NCBI RefSeq assembly: GCF_000230715.2
Contig: NC_019792.1
Location: forward strand, 248,001 to 312,000
Length of the DNA: 64,000 nucleotides
Direction: 5' to 3'
Source: Natronobacterium gregoryi SP2
GTDB lineage: Archaea > Halobacteriota > Halobacteria > Halobacteriales > Natrialbaceae
The position numbers and the translations under genes were made by a program. Shown piece by piece: positions 27,607 to 35,567 of the stretch; the stretch's first letter is position 1; the number at the start of each line of letters is the position of its first letter. Below the pieces are notes generated by a model that saw only the letters and a list, made by a program, of their open reading frames with translations, was not told the DNA's origin and searched no databases.

Positions 27607-28683
27607 ATGAGCGAAGACGAGGGCACGAATCCGTCGGCCCAGGGTGTCCCGTCCGAGGAGCAATCCGACGACGGCGAGGCGACGTCTGGCGAGCAAGAGA
27701 CAGCGACGACGGACGAACCAGACACAACGGTGGAGTCCGGGACCCAGACCCAGTCCGACGATTCCGGAACAACCGAGACGGGCAACGCTTCGACCGAACC
27801 GGACGATCCGGCAGATGAGACAGACGGCGCTCCCGACACGGGGTCGGACGTCCAGACGATCCTCGAGCGCGTCAACGAGTACGACGACAGGCTCGCACAC
27901 AAAGTCAACTCGATCGTCGACCAGGCACGGGATCTCTCCGGGACCGTTCAGCACCAGCGAGAAGAGCTACAGGATCTGTCCGAACGCGTCGAGGCACAGG
28001 CCGACACGATCGAAGCTCTTCAATCGGAACTCGAAACCCACAGGCAGGCGGTCGAGGAACGCGACGAGCAACTCGAGGAGTACGAGGAAGAGATCGAGGA
28101 CCTGAAGAGCCGCCTCAAGCGCAAGCAGGCCGACTTCCAGAACTACAAGAAGCGCGCGAAGAAACGCCAGAAGCAGATCAAAGACCGCGCAACGGAGGAT
28201 CTCGTCGAGCGCCTCGTCGACGTCCGAGACAATCTGAAACGTGCTCTCGAGGAGGAAAGCGGCGACACCGACGGTCTCCGAGACGGCGTCGAGATGACGC
28301 TGCGGGAGTTCGATCGCATTCTCGAGGACGAGAACGTCACGGAGATCGAACCCGAACCCGGCGAAGAGGTCGATCCCCAGCGCCACGAGGTTATGATGAA
28401 CGTCGACAGCGACCAGCCAGAAGGGACGATCGCCGACGTCTATACGGCTGGCTACGAGATGGGCGACAAGGTCATCCAGAACGCACAGATAACCGTCTCG
28501 AACGGCGTACTCGAGAACGTCGAACAGGAAACCGAGAGTCAGGAGAGCAACAGTGGCACCGACGAGGAGCAACGCAAAGCCGACGCCGAGAACGATTCCG
28601 ACGACGAGGCGATCGAACTCGACGGTGACGTCGATGGTGACGGCGACGGCGACGGCGGCGAAGATACCGGCGACGATAGCTAA
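27607..28683 (+). CDS. grpE: GrpE nucleotide exchange factor
   Basis: 358 aa, longer than most GrpE because of acidic extensions at both ends. An N-terminal Ser/Thr/Glu-rich region (1-75) is followed by a long coiled coil (about 80-175) carrying KRKQADFQNYKKRAKKRQKQIKDRA, the GrpE hallmark. The beta-domain follows, with PQRHEVMMNVDSDQPEGTIADVYTAGYEMGDKVI, and then an acidic tail ending in Gly/Asp repeats. It releases ADP from DnaK. DnaK is not next to it in this window. The tract cccttttatta at 27575-27585 is a likely TATA promoter about 25 bases upstream of a near-leaderless start. Confidence 0.93.
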   Translation: MSEDEGTNPSAQGVPSEEQSDDGEATSGEQETATTDEPDTTVESGTQTQSDDSGTTETGNASTEPDDPADETDGAPDTGSDVQTILERVNEYDDRLAHKVNSIVDQARDLSGTVQHQREELQDLSERVEAQADTIEALQSELETHRQAVEERDEQLEEYEEEIEDLKSRLKRKQADFQNYKKRAKKRQKQIKDRATEDLVERLVDVRDNLKRALEEESGDTDGLRDGVEMTLREFDRILEDENVTEIEPEPGEEVDPQRHEVMMNVDSDQPEGTIADVYTAGYEMGDKVIQNAQITVSNGVLENVEQETESQESNSGTDEEQRKADAENDSDDEAIELDGDVDGDGDGDGGEDTGDDS

Positions 28684-29092
28684 CCGGCCGTTTCGACGTG
28701 GCACAGACCGATAGCGCAGACCTCCGTCTTCAGGCGGCGGTCGAGCGATAGGCTCGGTGCAACGCCCGGGGTCGATAGCCGAACTGGACGTCTCCCGTAA
28801 TCGTTTTGCCGTGGCTCGCGTGTCGAAAAGTGTGAGGATACCGTGAGAGGCCGTCACCGAACCACAAGGGAGAGCGGGCCAGCGGTGACTCGCACGGCGA
28901 CGACGTGGTATTCGACGGGGCCTGTTCGACCGGGGCACAGCTCTGTACAGGAGAAAACGAGAGTTCCGCCGGTGTCAAGGGAGAGCGAAGCTCTCGCGGA
29001 CCGTTGGAAGACAAGCCTCCCGAGATGCTGCCGGTTCCCCTCGAGTGTGGGTTGGAACCGTGAACGCGACACTCGGCGGAAATCCGATGGTC
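28684..29092. other. Intergenic region without a supported gene
   Basis: About 410 bases between grpE and the tandem palindromic elements A3/A4. Contains a short hairpin (GAGCGAAGCTCTC near 28982) but no reading frame with haloarchaeal codon bias. Marks the left border of the accessory region that carries the toxin-antitoxin remnant and the redox module. Confidence 0.4.
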
Positions 29093-29177
29093 TGATGCGG
29101 TTTGCTGTCAGGCAGTTCCGGCGCGACCGTGAGCACGTCTGCGGCCGCGCCGGGACATCGGGACAGCATCCGTCTGA
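29093..29177. repeat. Palindromic element A3 (TGA-flanked)
   Basis: 85 bp, TGATGCGGTTTGCTGTCAG ... GGACAGCATCCGTCTGA. Its terminal TGA (29175-29177) is shared with the next copy, A4, so the two are in direct tandem. Confidence 0.8.
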
Positions 29178-29260
29178 TACGGTTTACTGTAAGTCATTTT
29201 CGGCACAACCGCGACCCGGGCGGCGGTTGCACCGGTAAATCGGTACAGTAATCCGTCTGA
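29175..29260. repeat. Palindromic element A4 (TGA-flanked)
   Basis: 86 bp, TGATACGGTTTACTGTAAG ... CAGTAATCCGTCTGA. Almost identical to A5 (35343-35428) in inverted orientation. It makes up the 3' end of the relE-like toxin reading frame. Confidence 0.85.
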
Positions 29261-29516
29261 ATCGAGCAGCGATTATTCGGGACTTGTCTTTGTGAAAAGT
29301 GACTGCAAGACGGAACTCACCGATACGTACCTTACGGCGTGGACTGTTCTGGAGCGGTACGCCATAGTCTGGTGGGTCGCGCCACGGAGAGTCGATGATT
29401 TCGTCGGGTTTGTCGATAATGCGTTGCTGCTCGTTCGGATTGAGTGCATCGAGGTCGTCCTGTGCTTTCGATGCGAGTTTCCACGCCCACCCGTCCTCAC
29501 TCTTTCTCGTTGTCAG
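29184..29516 (-). pseudogene. RelE-type toxin, start codon lost and 3' end replaced by a repeat
   Basis: The minus strand downstream of the RHH gene encodes a RelE-family toxin body: WKLASKAQDDLDALNPNEQQ, then SPWRDPPDYGVPLQNSP and RRKVRIGEFRLAVTFHKDKSR. It overlaps the antitoxin end, as toxins usually do. There is no ATG, GTG or TTG in frame; the expected start is CTG (29514-29516), one base from ATG. After SRIIAARF the frame runs into palindromic element A4 and ends at a TAA inside it, replacing the conserved C-terminal basic residues. It therefore looks inactivated twice. Confidence 0.7.
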
Positions 29517-29775
29517 TGCCGAATTGCTCGCGTGTCTCTTGGGAACTCATCGTCCGTTGTTCACGAACGTCCTCTTCGGCTTGGAGAAGTGCAACGAGTT
29601 CGTCGCGGTCGAACGTGGGATGTTCGACGGCATCACGCAAGGTATACCGGATAAATTCGCTCCGGCTGTTGAATCCTCGTCCTTGCCACGTGTCTTCGAT
29701 CTCGTTGAGAAACGACCGTGTGACTTTGAAGTTTACCGTGACGATCTCGTCGTCGTTTGTGGCCGCTTCGGACAT
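29497..29775 (-). CDS. Ribbon-helix-helix antitoxin-like protein
   Basis: 92 aa. N-terminal RHH fold: EIVTVNFKVTRSFLNEIEDTW (beta strand and first helix), then RGFNSRSEFIRYTLRDAV (second helix). A charged C-terminal tail would wrap the toxin. It lies upstream of and overlaps a RelE-like reading frame, the standard antitoxin-toxin order. It should bind its own promoter as a dimer. The antitoxin frame is intact while the toxin is broken. Confidence 0.8.
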   Translation of the reverse strand: MSEAATNDDEIVTVNFKVTRSFLNEIEDTWQGRGFNSRSEFIRYTLRDAVEHPTFDRDELVALLQAEEDVREQRTMSSQETREQFGTDNEKE

Positions 29776-30268
29776 ACGTCTGTATTACTTGCGTATTACT
29801 GTGGGTGTTTCGGCGTCCACACGCTGAAGCTATTTTATAGGTGAGACGAGGCGGATGCACAGGTCGCGCCGGAAGCCGACACTCGATTCGACAAACCACG
29901 CCTGATGGCAAGGGCGTTGCCCCACCCGTCATCTACATTTCAGTAGTCACTGGTGTAAACGTGGGTTGTGTTATTCATCGCGGGCAGACGCCTGCGCGAT
30001 AGATGGGGCTACCAGTCGAATGGCCCTCGAGTCGGAGACGCTGAACGTGATAACGTTGTCGGACGAGCCGTGCCGTAACTGACGGACGTGCATTTATTTA
30101 AATGCACGAACAAGTTCGCACCCATTCTCATCATCTGGAAATCAGAATCGGGCTTCAACTCGATTTGGTCGTCAGTCACTGGTTAGAGGATAGATATGAA
30201 CATATTAAAGTGGGTGCGAACATGTTACTGCGCTACGAAAACGACGTGTCCAGGGGTGTTCTGACCTG
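29776..30268 (+). promoter_or_regulatory. Regulatory region of the redox module, rich in palindromes
   Basis: About 490 bases with no gene but several symmetric sites. CGTGCATTTA-TT-TAAATGCACG (30087-30108) is a perfect 10-2-10 palindrome. CGAAC-AA-GTTCG (30107-30118) overlaps its right end. GTTCGCACCCA (30114-30124) recurs inverted as TGGGTGCGAAC (30211-30221), followed by a second CGAACATGTT half site. A TATA element, catattaaag (30201-30210), lies 59 bases before the start codon, so the right-hand site covers the expected transcription start. This suggests tight control by one or more dimeric regulators, possibly redox- or oxygen-linked; that last part is inference. Confidence 0.6.
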
Positions 30269-31960
30269 ATGAGTACGGACGATGAATCTTTCCACCCACT
30301 CGGAAGCGAGTGGGAAGGCGACCTCGAGTCGATGCTCGACGATACCGAGTACGATACGGATCTCGGTATGGAAATGGCCAAAGACGCATTTCGCGTCACG
30401 AAAGGCGAGCTCTCGGAAGCTGAATTCCACGAAAAGTATCACGACGACGTGATGGAGGAATTTGGCGAGGACGAGCGCCCGACGAAGGCAGCCTACGAGG
30501 AGGCACAGGCTGCCGAGGACGGCACCGCCTCTCGGATGCTTTCGAAGTTCGAAGGCGACGGCGAAGAGAGCCGCAGAGGCGCCATGAAGAAGATGGGGGC
30601 TGGCGCGGCTGCGGTTGGACTCGGTGCGTGGGGAACCGTCGACGACGGCCCAACCGAACCCGACCCCGAACCGTCCGCCGCTGCTGCGCAAGACGAAGCG
30701 GAGGAAGACGAAGGCGTCCAGTGGGGAATGGCCATCGACCTCGAGCGCTGTGACGGCTGTCTTACCTGTGTCACCGGCTGTGCACGGGAAAACCAGCTCG
30801 ACTCGGGCGTCAACTGGATGTACGTTCTCGAGTACGACGACCCGAGCGCAAGCGGTGAAGGCTCGGAACTCGCTCGAAACGCTGGCGGTGCCGCCAACCG
30901 ACTGGTTCGGCCGTGTCAGCACTGCACCGACGCACCGTGTGAGAAGGTCTGTCCGACGACGGCCCGCCACACGCGCGACAAGGACGGCCTCGTTCTGACC
31001 GACTACGACGTCTGTATCGGTTGCCGATACTGCCAGGTCGCCTGCCCCTACGGCGTCAACTACTTCCAGTGGGACGAACCGGACGTCCCGGCCGACGCCA
31101 TCGAAGAATACCACCAGGAGAGAGACATGGGCGATCACATGACCGACGACCGCGGACGCTGGGTCGACAGTCGCGCACCGCGGGGAGTCATGAGCAAGTG
31201 TACGATGTGTCCGACCCGACAGGACGGCCAGATGGGCGAAAGTCACGTCGGAACGACCGCCTGTGAAGAAGTCTGTCCAACAGGGGCGATCCAGTTCGGG
31301 AACATGAACGATCCCGACAGCGACCCCCGAAAGTACGAGGACAATCCAGCCCGCGGCCGCACCCTCTGGCGGATCAACCCGCCGAGCGCGGCCGACTTCG
31401 AGGCGGACCTCGACGGCGTCGACGACGACCTCGACTCCGTGCTCGAGGCGACGGATCTCGAGGAAGAGGAACTGACGCTGTTGAAGGCCGTCGAGATCGT
31501 CTCCGAGGACGAACTGTACGATGGAGACGACGACGACCTCCACAGCCACGATCTGGACTACCACGAACACGCCTTCCGGGAAGCCCTGGAAGCGCTCGCG
31601 GACCACGGCCTCGACCACGACAGCGAGGAGGTATTGGTCGAACTCGGTCTCGCCGACGAGTCCGACGACGACGAGGAGTTCGACGGTCCAGACGAGGACG
31701 CGGCCCAGATCACTCTCGAGTCGTTCACCGGCAGCCCGGACTCGAATTTCCAACTGCTCGAGGAGTACGGCACGAACCCGAACGTCGTCTACATGGGTCA
31801 ACAGCCGGGTCCGAACGCAGAGCAGACGGAGCCGACCGGTACTGGCGTGCCGTACGAGCGGCTTAGTTACGAGACGGTGACCGAGGATCAGATCGACCTC
31901 GTCGACAACCGCAAGGACGTGCTTGACGAGGATACCGTCGACGGAGGGCTGTTCTCATGA
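30269..31960 (+). CDS. 4Fe-4S ferredoxin-type subunit of an NrfD-linked membrane oxidoreductase
   Basis: 563 aa. Residues 1-95 are an unusual acidic N-terminal domain. A twin-arginine segment (SRRGAMKKMGAGAAAVGLGAWG, about 96-118) follows, unusually far from the N-terminus. Four Cys clusters for [4Fe-4S] centres come next: CDGCLTCVTGC (about 161), CQHCTDAPCEKVCP (216), CIGCRYCQVACPYG (249) and CTMCP...CEEVCPTG (311-335). This is the PsrB/DmsB/ActB-type electron-transfer pattern. After residue 370 there is an extra acidic insertion of about 140 residues before the usual C-terminal PNVVYMG. It overlaps the NrfD gene by 4 bp. No molybdopterin catalytic subunit is encoded nearby. Confidence 0.88.
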   Translation: MSTDDESFHPLGSEWEGDLESMLDDTEYDTDLGMEMAKDAFRVTKGELSEAEFHEKYHDDVMEEFGEDERPTKAAYEEAQAAEDGTASRMLSKFEGDGEESRRGAMKKMGAGAAAVGLGAWGTVDDGPTEPDPEPSAAAAQDEAEEDEGVQWGMAIDLERCDGCLTCVTGCARENQLDSGVNWMYVLEYDDPSASGEGSELARNAGGAANRLVRPCQHCTDAPCEKVCPTTARHTRDKDGLVLTDYDVCIGCRYCQVACPYGVNYFQWDEPDVPADAIEEYHQERDMGDHMTDDRGRWVDSRAPRGVMSKCTMCPTRQDGQMGESHVGTTACEEVCPTGAIQFGNMNDPDSDPRKYEDNPARGRTLWRINPPSAADFEADLDGVDDDLDSVLEATDLEEEELTLLKAVEIVSEDELYDGDDDDLHSHDLDYHEHAFREALEALADHGLDHDSEEVLVELGLADESDDDEEFDGPDEDAAQITLESFTGSPDSNFQLLEEYGTNPNVVYMGQQPGPNAEQTEPTGTGVPYERLSYETVTEDQIDLVDNRKDVLDEDTVDGGLFS

Positions 31961-33360
31961 GTACGAAGACTCCAACCGAATCCGACATCCTGCGGCCGGT
32001 CGGGATCGAGAGCATCTCGAAAACGTATCTTGCCGTGTTTGGAGCCGCTACCGCGGCGTTCGGTATCTTCCTGGTCGGCTGGTTCTACCAGCTTTACGTC
32101 GGGATGAGCGTCACTGGCCTCTCGGATTGGGGGACTGGTGGCGGCGTCACTTGGGGACTGTACATCGGCGCGTTCATCTGGTGGGTCGGAATCGCCCACG
32201 GCGGGATCATCCTCTCTGCGGCAGTCCGTCTGCTCGGGATGGACCGGTATATGCCGGTCGCTCGGCTCGCTGAGATGTTGACGCTGGCTGGCCTTTCGGC
32301 GGCTGGTTTCTACATTATCGTCCACATGGGCCGTCCCGATCGAATGGTTACGAGTGTCATCGGCCACTACCACATCACGGTCAACAATTCGCCGCTGGTG
32401 TGGGACGTGACGGTTATCACGGCATACTTCGTGCTGACCGCGACCTACCTCGGGCTGACGCTCCGGTACGATGTCTCACGACTGCGCGACGACCTGCCGT
32501 CGTTCTCTCCGAAGATCGGTAGCTTCCAGGCACCGGACTTGCTCGCACCGATCTACAACGTCATGACCCTCGGTTACAGCGAGAAAGAAGACAAGGTCAT
32601 CGAGCGGATGGTCTGGTGGGTCGCGCTGGCGATCATCATCATGGCACCCCTGCTCTTGCACGGCGGCGTCATTCCGTGGCTGTTCGCCCTGTTGCCGACC
32701 TATCCCGGCTGGTTTGGGGCAATTCAGGGGCCGCAGTTCCTCACTATCGCACTGACCTCGGCGATCAGCGGCGTGATCCTGGTCTCGTACGCGTTCCGTC
32801 GCGCCTACGACTGGGACCACATCATCACTGACGACATCTTCCGTGGCCTGCTGCTGTGGCTCGGGTTCTTCTGTCTGCTCTTCCTCTGGCTGCAACTCCA
32901 GCAGCTCGTCTCCGGCACCTTCTCGCCGACGGTCGATCACGCGGCTGCGACGGCCTCGAAGCTCTCGCATCCTGCCTATATCGTGCCGATGCTGATGGTG
33001 CTTGGCGTTCTCGCGTACATCTTCGCGACGACGCTGCGACCGTCGCTGTTCAACAAGAAACGCGCGATCGGGGCAGCCGTGCTCGTGTTGATCGCGACGC
33101 TGGTCGAGAAGACGTACTTCGTCGTCGCCGGTCTCTGGTACCCGGCCTTCGACATCTACTCGGCTACGCCCGGCGAGTACTTCCCGAGTCTGATCGAGCT
33201 ATCGTCCGTGCTCGGAACGATCGGAATGGTGGCGCTTTTCTTCCTCGTCATCTCGAAACTCGTTCCGGTCGTCGAACTTCACGCGATCGAACACCTGCGT
33301 GACGAACACGGCCACGAGGAACACACTGAAACCGAAAGCGAACCGGAGGTGAAAGCATGA
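31957..33360 (+). CDS. NrfD/PsrC-family membrane anchor subunit
   Basis: 467 aa, about ten TM helices. It shows the NrfD-type quinone-site region WWVGIAHGGIILSAAVRL near residue 69 and HMGRPDRM near residue 125. The second half has the matching helical bundle and a His/Glu-rich cytoplasmic tail. NrfD proteins exchange electrons between menaquinone and the Fe-S subunit, as in polysulfide reductase or alternative complex III. Start overlaps the Fe-S gene stop (ATGA), and its own stop overlaps the next gene the same way, so the three are translationally coupled. Confidence 0.9.
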   Translation: MSTKTPTESDILRPVGIESISKTYLAVFGAATAAFGIFLVGWFYQLYVGMSVTGLSDWGTGGGVTWGLYIGAFIWWVGIAHGGIILSAAVRLLGMDRYMPVARLAEMLTLAGLSAAGFYIIVHMGRPDRMVTSVIGHYHITVNNSPLVWDVTVITAYFVLTATYLGLTLRYDVSRLRDDLPSFSPKIGSFQAPDLLAPIYNVMTLGYSEKEDKVIERMVWWVALAIIIMAPLLLHGGVIPWLFALLPTYPGWFGAIQGPQFLTIALTSAISGVILVSYAFRRAYDWDHIITDDIFRGLLLWLGFFCLLFLWLQLQQLVSGTFSPTVDHAAATASKLSHPAYIVPMLMVLGVLAYIFATTLRPSLFNKKRAIGAAVLVLIATLVEKTYFVVAGLWYPAFDIYSATPGEYFPSLIELSSVLGTIGMVALFFLVISKLVPVVELHAIEHLRDEHGHEEHTETESEPEVKA

Positions 33361-33671
33361 GTACACTCGCAAGCGCGATCGCAACCCTTCCACTGTACGC
33401 CGGCATCGGTGGTACCGAGGGCGTGACCGGCTTCCCGAACATCGGGACGTACGTCATCTTCGGGGTCGTCCTGGTCCCGGTCTACGTCATGATCGCCGCG
33501 TGGTTCATCGGTGAACCACGTAACACGAAGGCTGGTCTGATGGGCCTCGCCTACCTCGTCGGGATTACGGCCGCGATGTGGGTCCCGATGCTGTTCCTCA
33601 CGGCCATCATCGGGATCGTCTTCTTCGGTGGCATCCCCGAACCGCTGCCGTTCAGCGACCCCGGCCCGTAA
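33357..33671 (+). CDS. Small membrane subunit of the NrfD module
   Basis: 104 aa with three hydrophobic segments (about residues 5-17, 30-50 and 62-95). Contains the loop FIGEPRNTKAG, which is conserved in the downstream paralogue. Start overlaps the NrfD stop by 4 bp, so it is almost certainly part of the same complex. No known family recognised; by position it resembles the small accessory membrane subunits of ACIII-like complexes (inference). Confidence 0.75.
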   Translation: MSTLASAIATLPLYAGIGGTEGVTGFPNIGTYVIFGVVLVPVYVMIAAWFIGEPRNTKAGLMGLAYLVGITAAMWVPMLFLTAIIGIVFFGGIPEPLPFSDPGP

Positions 33672-33699
33672 CTCCCGGTGTCAGCTAACCGACCGGTCG

Positions 33700-33711
33700 A
33701 ATTATTTTTAC
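33700..33711 (+). terminator. T-rich terminator after the redox operon
   Basis: attattttta tract about 30 bases after the small-subunit stop; AT-rich in an otherwise GC-rich region and followed by a decayed duplicate. Confidence 0.4.
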
Positions 33712-33830
33712 ACTCGAGAACGCCGCGAGACTGTTATCCGTTCTACCGCTCCCGGACGCGAGTCGTGATCCTCGGTGGACATGCATTCGCATGCAGTATC
33801 GAAACTTCGACGAGAACGGTGCCGACGACC

Positions 33831-34137
33831 ATGCCGACGATCGCCGATGTCGTCACCGCGGCGTCGACGGTTCTGTACCACGGCTACGAGGGGACCGACG
33901 GTGTTTCCAAACACTGGTCGCTGGCTCATCTTCGGGGTGGTCCTGATCCCGGTTTACGTCGTGGTGATCGCGTGGTTCACCGGCGTGCCACGTGATACGA
34001 AGACGGGACTGCTCGGTGTCGGTTACCTGGTCGGACTGACGTCTGGAATGTGGGCCGAGATGTTCGTCCTCACGATACTCATCGGGCCCGTCTTTTTCGG
34101 CAGTGTGCCGGAACCGATCGGGTCGGTCGGGCCATAG
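33831..34137 (+). pseudogene. Frameshifted duplicate of the small membrane subunit
   Basis: Paralogue of the 33357-33671 gene. The N-terminal part (MPTIADVVTAASTVLYHGYEGTDG) is in one frame and the rest in another (VFPNTGRWLIFGVVLIPVYVVVIAWF, then GVPRDTKTGLLGVGYLVGLTSGMW...PEPIGSVGP). The switch occurs near 33900. Aligned to the intact copy it matches along its whole length, including the PRxTKxGL loop and the PEP C-terminus. A short deletion or one-base insertion would explain the break. Confidence 0.75.
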
Positions 34138-34253
34138 ACAGATTCTACCTGCGATGCGCCCGCCGAAATACGATCCGACAGCGCCCTAGCAGGGTGAACC
34201 GTCACACGTATCCCTTTCGGCACCGTCGATTCCCGTAGGCACATCGACCCACC

Positions 34254-35345
34254 ATGAGCATCACTGAACACGAACTCAAGATCAAACTCGAGGAGGTCGA
34301 AGATCCCGACATCGGCGAGGACATCGTCACGCTCGGTCTGGTCAACGACGTCACGATCGATGACGGTACTGCTCGTATCTCTCTCGCGCTCAACGCTCCA
34401 TACGCCCCATCGGAGATGGAACTGGGCAACCAGGTTCGAGAACTCTGTGACGAGGTCGGTCTCGAGGCAGACGTTCGAGCCAGCGTTGGTCGAGAGCACG
34501 GGTTCGACGACGAGGTTCTGCCTAACGTTCGTAACGTGATCGCAGTCTCCTCTGGAAAAGGTGGGGTCGGTAAGACAACAGTCGCAGCCAACCTCGCTGC
34601 TGGCCTCGAGAAACGCGGTGCGATGGTCGGGTTGCTCGATGCCGACATTCACGGCCCGAACGTTCCCAAGATTCTGCCAATCGAAGGCGAGCCTGGCGTG
34701 ATGCCCAACGAGGACATCGTGCCGCCTCGTTCTGACGGCGTCCGGATCATCAGTATGGGATTCATGATGGAGGAAGACGACGATCCCGCGATCCTCCGGG
34801 GGCCAATGGTCAACAAGTTCATGATGAAGTTTTTAGAGGGCGTCGAGTGGGGTCGACTCGATTACCTCATCGTCGACCTGCCGCCGGGGACGGGCGACGC
34901 GACGCTGAACCTGCTGCAGTCGATGCCCGTCACGGGGTCGGTCGTCGTCACGACGCCCCAGGAGATGGCGCTCGAGGACACCAGCAAGGGAATTCAGATG
35001 TTCAACAAACACGACACGCCGGTGTTGGGCGTCGTCGAGAACATGAGCTCGTTCGTTTGCCCGTCCTGTGACGATCAGCATGGCCTGTTCGGAACCGACG
35101 GTGCGGACGAAATCGTCGATAGATACGATACCCCGCTGCTGGGTAAGATCCCGATCCACCCTGACTTCGGTGCCGACGGGAGCAAGGGTCCGATCGTCAA
35201 AGATGACGAGAGCTCGGTTCAAGACCCCGTCGACGATATTGTCGACGAAATCGCCGATCGCGTCGGCAAGACGAACCGTCGCACAGTCGCCGAGAACACC
35301 TCCGACGAACCCGCAGACGTGTTACCGACCGAGACCGAAGACTGA
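34254..35345 (+). CDS. mrp: Mrp/ApbC (NBP35-type) iron-sulfur cluster carrier ATPase
   Basis: 363 aa. N-terminal MIP18/DUF59 domain (residues 1-85, VEDPDIGEDIVTLGLVNDV) precedes the P-loop NTPase. The deviant Walker A is SSGKGGVGKTTVAANLA near residue 99, followed by LLDADIHGPNVPK and DLPPGTGDATL. The CPSC pair (SSFVCPSCDDQ near residue 265) bridges the Fe-S cluster in the dimer. It transfers [4Fe-4S] clusters to apo-proteins, which fits its place just after a gene for a four-cluster subunit (inference). The TGA stop is the first three bases of palindromic element A5. Confidence 0.95.
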   Translation: MSITEHELKIKLEEVEDPDIGEDIVTLGLVNDVTIDDGTARISLALNAPYAPSEMELGNQVRELCDEVGLEADVRASVGREHGFDDEVLPNVRNVIAVSSGKGGVGKTTVAANLAAGLEKRGAMVGLLDADIHGPNVPKILPIEGEPGVMPNEDIVPPRSDGVRIISMGFMMEEDDDPAILRGPMVNKFMMKFLEGVEWGRLDYLIVDLPPGTGDATLNLLQSMPVTGSVVVTTPQEMALEDTSKGIQMFNKHDTPVLGVVENMSSFVCPSCDDQHGLFGTDGADEIVDRYDTPLLGKIPIHPDFGADGSKGPIVKDDESSVQDPVDDIVDEIADRVGKTNRRTVAENTSDEPADVLPTETED

Positions 35346-35428
35346 GACGGATTACTGTACCGATTTACCGGCGCAACCGCCGCCCGGGTCGCGGTTGTGC
35401 CGGAAATGACTTACAGTAAACCGCATGA
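35343..35428. repeat. Palindromic element A5 (TGA-flanked)
   Basis: 86 bp, TGAGACGGATTACTGTACC ... CAGTAAACCGCATGA. The left TGA is the stop codon of mrp. Near-identical inverted copy of A4; the pair brackets the toxin-redox region. The right TGA (35426-35428) is shared with A6. Confidence 0.85.
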
Positions 35429-35510
35429 GACGGTTTGCTGTCAGTCACGTTCGGCACGACTGCGGGGCGACTCGTGGTCGCGTGGAAACGACGGCCAGCA
35501 GTACGGTCGA
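35426..35510. repeat. Palindromic element A6
   Basis: 85 bp, TGAGACGGTTTGCTGTCAG ... CCAGCAGTACGGTCGA. Direct tandem neighbour of A5. The inner stem is more degenerate and the right flank has changed from TGA to CGA. Confidence 0.7.
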
Positions 35511-35567
35511 ACTGTCGGTTCGCAATCGGTCGCCAGGGTTTACGTCGTTCCCGTCGAACTATCGCGT

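Noticed and set aside
27967-28938. 323-codon frame antisense to grpE
   Set aside because: Complement of the Glu/Lys-rich coiled coil yields Leu/Phe/Val runs; the forward GrpE is unmistakable.
30233-31801. 522-codon open frame antisense to the Fe-S subunit
   Set aside because: Shadow of a Cys- and Asp-rich gene with recognised clusters; no family pattern in the reverse frame.
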